In this document: piece after piece, positions 1 through 5,000 of the stretch | Layout: each line of letters begins with the position of its first letter | Numbering within the stretch: position 1 is the stretch's first letter | DNA from: Bacillota bacterium | GTDB taxonomy: Bacteria > Bacillota > Dethiobacteria > DTU022 | Assembly: GCA_012797095.1 (NCBI GenBank) | Contig: JAAZPS010000175.1 | Location: forward strand, 1 to 5,000 | Direction of reading: 5' to 3' | DNA: 5,000 nt | Notes under the pieces: model-generated | Told to the model about the DNA's origin: nothing | What the model saw: the letters and a program-made list of their open reading frames with translations, nothing else | Databases searched by the model: none | Made by a program: the position numbers and the translations under genes

Positions 1-741
1 CCCCCCGAGATCGCCGTCCCCCGGGATCTGCAGCTTGAGCCGGCCGGCATTGATCAGGGTGTTGTAGGTACCGTGCACGATCCCCTGCGACCCGATGTAC
101 ATCCACCCTCCGGCAGTCATCTGACCGTAACTGGCTACTCCCATCTGGGCGGCGATCTCCCAATCATCCTGATTGTCAAAAAGACCTACCATCAGCCCGT
201 TGGTGATGATCACCCGCGGCGCTTCGGGCCGTGAAGGAAAAAGGCCCAGCGGGTGACCCGAGATCAGCACAAGGGTCTGCCAATCAGTGAGTGCCACCAG
301 ATATTTTTTGATCAAGCGGTACTGCAGCCAGTTCTGGCAAACACTGCCGGTCTCGCCGTAGGTAACCAGCTCGTAAGGGTACAGTGCCACCTCAAAGTCG
401 AGATTGTTGTCGAGCATCACCTGAAGCGCTTTTCCGGCGGTGCACTTGCCCGCGTATTCATCGATGGGTCGGGCCCGGATCCGGCCCGGGGGGCGGTAGC
501 GGTAAGCGTAGATCCGCCCCCGGGTGTACAGTTCATTCAGCAACTCCGGGGCCAGCTGCTCATGCAGCGCCGCAGGGACGTAGCGCAGGGCATTTTTCAG
601 GGCAATCCTGCTCTGCGCTTCGTTCAAACGGAAACCCCGGTCCGGTGCCCGACGAATGCCGGGGGTGAAAGCCGCTCCGGCGGGGAGGGTTTCCTCCAGC
701 CGGATCGTCATCGCCCCTGCGATCTTCGAATTGGTTGACAT
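1..741 (-). CDS. hutU: Urocanate hydratase (urocanase), long form, N-terminal 247 residues, runs off the window
   Basis: Urocanase (EC 4.2.1.49) uses tightly bound NAD+ to hydrate urocanate to 4-imidazolone-5-propionate in the cytoplasm, the second step of histidine breakdown. I translated the minus strand from the ATG at 741-739, and the frame stays open to the window edge. Recognisable family blocks are IRRAPDRGFRL (about 29-39), TRGRIYAYRYRP (73-84), the DNNLDFEVALYPYELVTYG stretch (111-129), SGHPLGLFPS (161-170), APRVIITN (174-181) and the urocanase hallmark YGQMTAGGWMYIG followed by SQGIVHGTYNT (205-228). The N-terminal extension and the RPIDEY-KCTAGKA segment (91-105) mark the longer form of roughly 670 residues, not the ~557-residue Pseudomonas/Bacillus type. 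The Rossmann-like NAD-binding region and the catalytic cysteine lie beyond the edge. The start is set by a strong GGGAGGTGA ribosome site. It is the last hut gene visible, 56 nt after fchA. The family call is very sure. Confidence 0.97.
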   Translation of the reverse strand, partial: MSTNSKIAGAMTIRLEETLPAGAAFTPGIRRAPDRGFRLNEAQSRIALKNALRYVPAALHEQLAPELLNELYTRGRIYAYRYRPPGRIRARPIDEYAGKCTAGKALQVMLDNNLDFEVALYPYELVTYGETGSVCQNWLQYRLIKKYLVALTDWQTLVLISGHPLGLFPSRPEAPRVIITNGLMVGLFDNQDDWEIAAQMGVASYGQMTAGGWMYIGSQGIVHGTYNTLINAGRLKLQIPGDGDLGG

Positions 742-745
742 GATC

Positions 746-754
746 TCACCTCCC
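746..754 (-). promoter_or_regulatory. Ribosome binding site of hutU
   Basis: On the minus strand the sequence GGGAGGTGA ends 4 nt before the hutU ATG at 741, so its GGAGG core lies 7 nt from the start. It is the strongest Shine-Dalgarno match in the window and fixes the hutU start. It sits in the longest intergenic gap of the block (742-797), so hutU can be initiated independently rather than depending on coupling to the gene before it. Confidence 0.85.
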
Positions 755-797
755 GTTCTGGATGCAGCCGACCGTCTCCGCGACGAAGTAACTCTTT

Positions 798-1424
798 TTA
801 CAAGAGCAGGCGGTCCGCCAGCAGCCCTCTGATCCTTTCCTGCAGTTTCCGGGAGGCGGCGCGGATCCGGGCAGCCTCCTCGCTCATCTTTTCCCGGAAG
901 GCGCTGTCGCTGATCCCTTCCAGGTTGATCGATACATTGGCCAGGGCGCCTTCGATCCCACTGCGGGCCAGCAGCGCTGCTACAGCGCTGTCGCTCCAGG
1001 TGGCGGGATTGCCCTGCTCCAGCGCCCCGGGACACAGCTGCAGCCCCTCCAGGGAGCGGTTGGCGGCCAGCAGTGCCTCCTGGATCACCCGGGAACGTTC
1101 CTTTTTGCTGACTTCATCCGGCACCGGGAGGCGGTACGCCTTCAAAACCCGGCGGTACGCTTCGCAATCGCGATCCAGATCCGCCTGCAGCAGCTGCAGC
1201 AGGCGGAGCGATTCATGAAGGATGCGCTCATTATCCTGCTCCCGGGCTTCATCACCGCTCCTGCCAGCGGTGAACCGCGCCACCATCGCTACCAGGGCAG
1301 CGCCCATCGCTCCGGCCAGGGCTGAAACGCTCCCCCCGCCCGGGGCCGGCCGCCCGGAGGCCAGCTCCTCGAGAAATTGTTTTACACTGAGATCAACGAA
1401 GATCTTCAAAACCCCCTTCAGCAT
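798..1424 (-). CDS. fchA: Formimidoyltetrahydrofolate cyclodeaminase, stand-alone
   Basis: This enzyme (EC 4.3.1.4) cyclises 5-formimino-THF to 5,10-methenyl-THF with loss of ammonia, the step after FtcD. The 208-residue product matches the stand-alone cyclodeaminase family in length and in being largely helical. It shows the glycine-rich signature RPAPGGGSVSALAGAMGAAL (25-44), the DCEAYRRVLKAYRLP helix (about 86-100) and the GNPATWSDSAVAALLA segment (138-153), followed by ALANVSINL (160-168). These correspond to the C-terminal half of animal bifunctional FTCD. It lies 8 nt after the ftcD stop, so the pair is very likely co-translated. The ATG at 1424 is the first possible start, because an in-frame TGA lies just upstream, but it has only a weak AAG-type ribosome site. 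An in-frame TTG at 1409, giving a product starting (M)KIFVDLSVKQF, fits family N-termini about as well and follows AAGGGGG closely. The function is well supported; the exact start is less certain. Confidence 0.95.
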   Translation of the reverse strand: MLKGVLKIFVDLSVKQFLEELASGRPAPGGGSVSALAGAMGAALVAMVARFTAGRSGDEAREQDNERILHESLRLLQLLQADLDRDCEAYRRVLKAYRLPVPDEVSKKERSRVIQEALLAANRSLEGLQLCPGALEQGNPATWSDSAVAALLARSGIEGALANVSINLEGISDSAFREKMSEEAARIRAASRKLQERIRGLLADRLLL

Positions 1425-1432
1425 AGATCATC

Positions 1433-2332
1433 TTATTCTTCGGCCATCCTTTTTTCCAGCACCTGCCCGGGGTGAAAACCCTGCAGGCGCAGATACGCAG
1501 CCGCTGTATCGATAAGCGCTTCCGCCGGAACCAGGCCGACGATCTCGCTGCTGCCGATCCCCACACCGCGAAGGGCGGCCTCGCCTTTGACCCGCTCGAA
1601 GAGCTGTGCCAGTGAAATTTCCCGGTAATTGCACAGATTGATCGTCACCTGGGCGGTCGCACTTTCCTCGATGAAGATCCCCAGCGCTTTGACCCCGGGG
1701 TAACCGCCGCTGCTGCCCCGGATCGAGCGGGCAATCGCCCGGGCAATCTGCAGATCGCTGCTGTCAAGATTGATATTGTACGCGATCAACGGCGGACGGG
1801 CCCCCACAGCGGTGGCTCCGGCGGTGGGGTGAGGTCGGGATGGCCCGAAATCGGGCCGCCGCGCCGGCAGCTCCATCGCCTTTTTGAGCCCCTCGTATTC
1901 GCCGCGGCGCACCGCAGCCAGATTCCTTCGATCCGCCGAAAAAGCGGCCTCTTCGTAAAGATAGACCGGGATCTTCAATTTTTCGGCAATCTCCGCGCCC
2001 AATTCACGGGCCAGGATCACACATTGCTCCATGGTGGTGCCGCTGAGCGGGATCAACGGCACCACATCGGCCGCGCCGATGCGGGGATGCTCTCCGCGGT
2101 GCCGCTCCATATTGATCAGCTTCGCCGCTGTCTTCACCGCGCCAAAAGCGGCCTTTTTGACCGCCTCCGGCTCCCCGACAAAGGTGACCACACTGCGATT
2201 ATGGGCGGCATCGCAGGAACAATCCAGAACCCTGATTCCTTTCACCAGGGTGATGGACTCCACGATTCTCTCCACAACCTTTTTGCGCCGGCCCTCGCTA
2301 AAATTGGGGACACATTCGATCAGTCTGCCCAT
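1433..2332 (-). CDS. ftcD: Glutamate formiminotransferase, stand-alone
   Basis: Glutamate formiminotransferase (EC 2.1.2.5) transfers the formimino group from N-formimino-L-glutamate to tetrahydrofolate, giving glutamate and 5-formimino-THF. The 299-residue protein is the length of the stand-alone form, equal to the FT half of animal FTCD. It starts with the family signature LIECVPNFSEGR (4-15), then RVLDCSCDAAHNRSVVTFVG (34-53). Next is the EHPRIGAADVVPLIPL block (81-96), whose His82 falls at the number of the catalytic histidine described for porcine FTCD. Then come PVYLYEEAA (122-130), RRNLAAVRRGEYEGL (135-149) and the HPTAGATAVGARPPLIAYNINL region (168-189) at the junction between the two subdomains. 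The C-terminal subdomain runs from about 180 to 299. The ATG is 3 nt past the hutI stop, with a good ribosome site inside the end of hutI. Its place between hutI, which makes FIGlu, and fchA, which uses formimino-THF, confirms the role. Confidence 0.97.
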   Translation of the reverse strand: MGRLIECVPNFSEGRRKKVVERIVESITLVKGIRVLDCSCDAAHNRSVVTFVGEPEAVKKAAFGAVKTAAKLINMERHRGEHPRIGAADVVPLIPLSGTTMEQCVILARELGAEIAEKLKIPVYLYEEAAFSADRRNLAAVRRGEYEGLKKAMELPARRPDFGPSRPHPTAGATAVGARPPLIAYNINLDSSDLQIARAIARSIRGSSGGYPGVKALGIFIEESATAQVTINLCNYREISLAQLFERVKGEAALRGVGIGSSEIVGLVPAEALIDTAAAYLRLQGFHPGQVLEKRMAEE

Positions 2333-2335
2333 CAG

Positions 2336-3604
2336 TTAACCTCCCACAACTACCTTTCCCGACTTGATCACCTGTTTCACCAGATTGGTGCCGAAACGGT
2401 AGGGCAGGCTGCGATAGTCGGCAGCATCAAAGATCACCAGATCGGCCTTCTTGCCCGCCTCGAGGCTGCCCCGGTCGGCGGCGCACCCCAGAGCGTGTGC
2501 CGCATTGATCGTTGCCGCAACCACCGCCTCTGCCGGAGTCATCTTCAACTGACGGCAGGCGATCCCCATGACCACCGGAAGCGAGTTGACCGGGCAGCTT
2601 CCCGGATTGAAATCGCTGGCCAGGGCCACGGCAACACCAGCTTCGATCATCTGCCGCGCCGGGGCATAGCGCTCCTTCATCAAACAAAAAGTCGTTGCCG
2701 GTAAAAGTACCGCCACCGTTTCGGAGCTTGCCAGTGCGGCCACACCCCGCCCGGAGACCGCGACCAGATGATCTGCCGAAAGGGCCCCCAGCTCCACCGC
2801 CAGCTCCGCACCCCCCAGGGAGACGATCTCATCGGCATGCAGCTTCAGCTTGAAGCCGTAGCGCTGCGCCTCCAGGAGAATTCGGCGGCTCTGCTCGATG
2901 GAGAACACCCCTTCTTCACAGAAGACGTCACAGCATCCGGCCAGCCCCGACCGGGCCACTGCAGGAAGCATCTCCCCGACAACAAGGGCAACATATTCAT
3001 CCGGATCGCTCCGGTACTCTTCGGGGATCACATGAGCACCCAGAAAGGTCGGGAGAAGCTCCACCGGCTGCCTCTCCGCAAGGGTCCTGATCGACCGCAG
3101 CTGCTTCAGCTCGTCCTTCAAAGTCAGACCGTAACCGCTCTTGATCTCGGCGGTGGTGGTCCCCGCGGCGAGCATCTCACCGAGATATCTCTGTCCCATC
3201 CCGACCAGCTCCCCTTCACCGGCAGATCTGGTCGCACGCACGGTGCTGTGAATACCACCCCCCCCGGCCAGGATCTCGAGGTAAGCGGCACCCCGGATCT
3301 TCATCTCGAATTCATCCTCGCGTGAACCGGCAAAAAGGAGATGGGTATGTGGGTCGATCAAGCCCGGCAGAACCACCGTGCCTCGTGCGTCGATCAGGAC
3401 CGTCTCCGCAGTCATCTCGACCTGCTCCATCACCCGGACAGTGCTGCCGACAGCCGCAATGAGACCATCTTTCACCGCCACAGCCCCGCCGGCGATGATT
3501 CCCGGGTCGCCGAGTGCGAGCCCCCGCGCCGGCCGCTTGCTGTTACCTTTGACCGTGACCAGCTGCTCCGCATTGATCAGGAGCAGGTCCGCTTTTACCT
3601 TCAC
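2336..3604 (-). CDS. hutI: Imidazolonepropionase
   Basis: Imidazolonepropionase (EC 3.5.2.7) hydrolyses 4-imidazolone-5-propionate to N-formimino-L-glutamate. It is a metal-dependent amidohydrolase with a TIM-barrel core and a small beta-sandwich domain formed by both ends of the chain. From the GTG at 3604 the product is 422 residues, normal for HutI. The metal-binding HTH follows LPGLIDP at 86-88, and LLFAGSREDEFEMKIRG comes directly after it. Further blocks are TTAEIKSGYGL (150-160), FLGAHVIP (187-194), KLHADEI with His256 and Glu259, SADHL with His279, and the metal aspartate in SDFNPGSCPVNSLP (Asp331). A longer reading frame extends back to 3832, but that part overlaps hutH in another frame and has no HutI similarity. 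The GTG is preceded by AGGGGGG at 7 nt spacing and yields the typical ADLLLINAEQLVTV start. The stop is 3 nt before ftcD, and the gap after hutH is 25 nt. Confidence 0.97.
   Translation of the reverse strand: MKVKADLLLINAEQLVTVKGNSKRPARGLALGDPGIIAGGAVAVKDGLIAAVGSTVRVMEQVEMTAETVLIDARGTVVLPGLIDPHTHLLFAGSREDEFEMKIRGAAYLEILAGGGGIHSTVRATRSAGEGELVGMGQRYLGEMLAAGTTTAEIKSGYGLTLKDELKQLRSIRTLAERQPVELLPTFLGAHVIPEEYRSDPDEYVALVVGEMLPAVARSGLAGCCDVFCEEGVFSIEQSRRILLEAQRYGFKLKLHADEIVSLGGAELAVELGALSADHLVAVSGRGVAALASSETVAVLLPATTFCLMKERYAPARQMIEAGVAVALASDFNPGSCPVNSLPVVMGIACRQLKMTPAEAVVAATINAAHALGCAADRGSLEAGKKADLVIFDAADYRSLPYRFGTNLVKQVIKSGKVVVGG
2339..2345 (-). promoter_or_regulatory. Ribosome binding site of ftcD inside the end of hutI
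   Basis: GGGAGGT on the minus strand forms most of the last two hutI codons (GGA GGT, both Gly) just before the TAA stop. Its GGAGG core is 7 nt from the ftcD ATG. Ribosomes finishing hutI therefore stop on top of the ftcD initiation site, the usual layout for translational coupling. It also confirms the ATG at 2332 as the ftcD start. Confidence 0.8.
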
Positions 3605-3611
3605 CGAATAA

Positions 3612-3618
3612 CCCCCCT
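3612..3618 (-). promoter_or_regulatory. Ribosome binding site deciding the GTG start of hutI
   Basis: AGGGGGG lies 7 nt before the GTG at 3604 in the 25-nt gap after hutH. It can pair with the 16S tail if one G·U wobble is allowed. It supports the GTG as the true hutI start, against the much longer in-frame opening that reaches back into hutH. Confidence 0.65.
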
Positions 3619-3629
3619 GTAACCGATGA

Positions 3630-5000
3630 TCAGACTCCCCGGTGGTGCCGCTCCGGCAGTTCAAGCTCGCCCACCATCTCCTCAACCACCCCGACAAGGG
3701 CACCGCTTTGCACCAGCTGTTGAACCGCTTGCAGATCCTGATAAAGGATGCGGTCCCCTTCCTCCCGCGGCAGACGCTCACAGAGCAGCCGGAAAGCGGC
3801 CCCGCTGCCCCTGCCGATACGATGTTTCGCAAAAGTGAGCGCCCGGGATGCTGCCAGCAGCTCCGCGGAGATCACCCAGGTGATATTCTCCACCACCCGG
3901 CGTGCCTTGTACGCGGCAACAGAGCCCATGCTGACATGATCCTCCTGATTTCCCGATGTGGGGATGGAATCGACGCTGGCCGGATGAGCCAGCACTTTTC
4001 CTTCCGACACCAGCGCAGCTGCGGTGTACTGCAGCAGCATCAACCCCGAATTGAGACCTCCGTTTGCAGTGAGAAAGGCAGGCAGCCCGTTGTTCAAAGC
4101 GGGGTTGACCAACCGTTCAATACGCCTTTCGGAGATATTGCCCAGCTCATTTACGGCCACAGCCAGAAAATCGAGGGCCAGAGCCAGCGGCTGCCCATGA
4201 AAATTACCGCAGCTGATCACCTCTCCACCGGCCGGAAAGATCAGTGGATTATCGGTCGCAGCATTGATCTCCACTTCGAGGACACCCCTGATATAGGCCA
4301 GCGCATCCAGGGTGGCCCCATGGACCTGCGGAATACAGCGCAGGGTATAGGCATCCTGAACCCGTTTTTGTTTCTGTCGGGTCAACAGATCACTTTCCTG
4401 GATAAGTTTCAGCATCAGCGCGGCGCAGATCCTCTGGCCCGCATGGGGACGAACCGAGTGGACCTGGGGGGCGAAAGCCGAGGCGATCCCCTCGAGGGCT
4501 TCAAAGGAAAGCGCTGCAGCGATGGTGGCATTCCTGAACAGCTCGACAGCATCGAGGAGGGCCAGCGCTCCCAGAGCACTCATGTACTGGGTGCCGTTGA
4601 TCAGGGCCAGCCCCTCTTTCGCCGTGAGGGTGAGCGGATGCAACCCCGCTTCCAGAAGGGCCTGTTCAGCCGGCCGCACCTTTCCCCGGTATTCCACCTC
4701 CCCGAGACCGAGCATGGAAAGAGCCATATGGGCCAGGGGGATCAGATCGCCGCTGGCGCCGACAGATCCCTTGGACGGAACAACCGGATGGACCCTCCGG
4801 TTGAGCATCTCCAGCAAAAAATCGACGACAGCCGGCCGGACCCCGGAGTAGCCCTTGGCCAGCGAGTTGGCCCGCAGCAGTATCATCGCCCGGACCACCT
4901 CTTGCGGCAGCGGCTCGCCCACCCCACAGGCATGGCTCATGATAATATTCCGCTGCAAGATATCGCTATCCTGTTGAGAGACGGGCACATCGCTGAAGCG
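3630..5000 (-). CDS. hutH: Histidine ammonia-lyase (histidase), 5' end beyond the window
   Basis: Histidase (EC 4.3.1.3) deaminates L-histidine to urocanate and ammonia, the entry step of the pathway. It acts in the cytoplasm as a homotetramer. The frame is open to the window edge: residues RFSD precede the GTG at 4988 and match the FGKFSDV region of known HutH, so that GTG is internal. About 60 N-terminal residues, including the catalytic tyrosine of the YGINTGFG region, are missing. The 456 residues present give a full length near 515, normal for HutH. Visible landmarks are SHACGVG (active-site His), GSVGASGDLIPLAH with the Ala-Ser-Gly triad that cyclises to the MIO prosthetic group (codons at 4749-4757), LINGTQ, RVQDAYTLRCIPQVHG (catalytic Gln, Tyr, Arg), ATDNPLIF, GNFHGQPLA and SGNQEDHVSMGS. 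The Glu of NQED is typical of histidases; phenylalanine and tyrosine lyases have Gln there. It is the most upstream gene visible, 25 nt before hutI. Confidence 0.97.
   Translation of the reverse strand, partial: RFSDVPVSQQDSDILQRNIIMSHACGVGEPLPQEVVRAMILLRANSLAKGYSGVRPAVVDFLLEMLNRRVHPVVPSKGSVGASGDLIPLAHMALSMLGLGEVEYRGKVRPAEQALLEAGLHPLTLTAKEGLALINGTQYMSALGALALLDAVELFRNATIAAALSFEALEGIASAFAPQVHSVRPHAGQRICAALMLKLIQESDLLTRQKQKRVQDAYTLRCIPQVHGATLDALAYIRGVLEVEINAATDNPLIFPAGGEVISCGNFHGQPLALALDFLAVAVNELGNISERRIERLVNPALNNGLPAFLTANGGLNSGLMLLQYTAAALVSEGKVLAHPASVDSIPTSGNQEDHVSMGSVAAYKARRVVENITWVISAELLAASRALTFAKHRIGRGSGAAFRLLCERLPREEGDRILYQDLQAVQQLVQSGALVGVVEEMVGELELPERHHRGV
4749..4757 (-). other. MIO cofactor-forming Ala-Ser-Gly codons of hutH
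   Basis: The codons GCC AGC GGC on the minus strand encode the Ala-Ser-Gly triad within GSVGASGDL. In the histidase/phenylalanine lyase family this triad cyclises autocatalytically to the electrophilic 4-methylideneimidazole-5-one group. Its intact state argues that hutH encodes an active lyase and is not a decayed copy. Confidence 0.9.

Noticed and set aside
253..738. Plus-strand open frame of 161 codons
   Set aside because: It is antisense to hutU, whose minus-strand translation gives a clear urocanase with hallmark motifs across the same bases. The plus-strand product resembles nothing I recognise.
773..785. Small inverted repeat (CGTC, 5-nt loop, GACG) between fchA and hutU
   Set aside because: The stem is only four base pairs with no following T-run, so it is neither a plausible terminator nor a distinctive operator, and such matches arise easily by chance in GC-rich DNA.
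1428..1634. Minus-strand open frame of 68 codons inside the 3' part of ftcD
   Set aside because: It is a different-frame shadow of ftcD: it lies within a region encoding conserved FtcD C-terminal sequence and its Arg/Gly-rich translation is typical of GC-rich off-frame reading.
1829..2704. Long plus-strand open frame of 291 codons across the hutI-ftcD junction
   Set aside because: It is fully antisense to two well-recognised enzymes, crosses their intergenic junction, and its translation shows no domain or motif I recognise. Long antisense frames are common in GC-rich genes.
3605..3832. N-terminal extension of hutI, 76 codons beyond the GTG
   Set aside because: It overlaps the conserved 3' part of hutH in another frame, is rich in Arg, Cys and Trp with no HutI similarity, and the GTG at 3604 has a ribosome site and gives the normal HutI length.
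4986..4988. GTG as the start of hutH
   Set aside because: The frame continues to the window edge with RFSD, which matches the conserved FGKFSDV region of HutH. The GTG codes for an internal Val and the gene starts outside the window.

Overview
The window holds one co-directional block of five genes, all on the minus strand, that together encode histidine degradation (hut). In transcription order, right to left, they are: hutH (histidine ammonia-lyase, 5' end cut by the window edge at 5000), hutI (imidazolonepropionase), a stand-alone glutamate formiminotransferase (ftcD), a stand-alone formimidoyltetrahydrofolate cyclodeaminase (fchA), and hutU (urocanate hydratase, 3' end cut by the window edge at 1). 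Coding density is very high. The gaps are 25, 3, 8 and 56 nt, which is the pattern of a single polycistronic operon. The promoter would lie beyond position 5000 and any terminator beyond position 1, so neither can be seen.

The set describes one route. HutH removes ammonia from L-histidine to give urocanate, HutU hydrates this to imidazolonepropionate, and HutI opens the ring to N-formimino-L-glutamate (FIGlu). FtcD then moves the formimino group to tetrahydrofolate, releasing glutamate. FchA converts 5-formimino-THF to 5,10-methenyl-THF and ammonia. This is the folate-dependent branch known from histidine-fermenting anaerobes and animals, not the HutG or HutF/HutG hydrolytic branches. It links histidine breakdown to the one-carbon pool.

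The organism appears to be a GC-rich bacterium, judged by eye from codon third positions. The urocanase belongs to the long form with an N-terminal extension that I associate with Clostridia, Fusobacteria and Bacteroidetes, not the ~557-residue proteobacterial form. With the FtcD/FchA branch and strong Shine-Dalgarno sequences (GGGAGGTGA, GGGAGGT), this suggests an anaerobe, perhaps a GC-rich member of the Bacillota. That placement is inference.

I found no RNA genes, mobile elements, CRISPR, repeats or unexplained intergenic stretches; the longest non-coding gap is 56 nt. I see no undescribed system here. The points worth noting are the gene order, the split but adjacent FT and CD genes, the long-form urocanase, and some details of translation starts.
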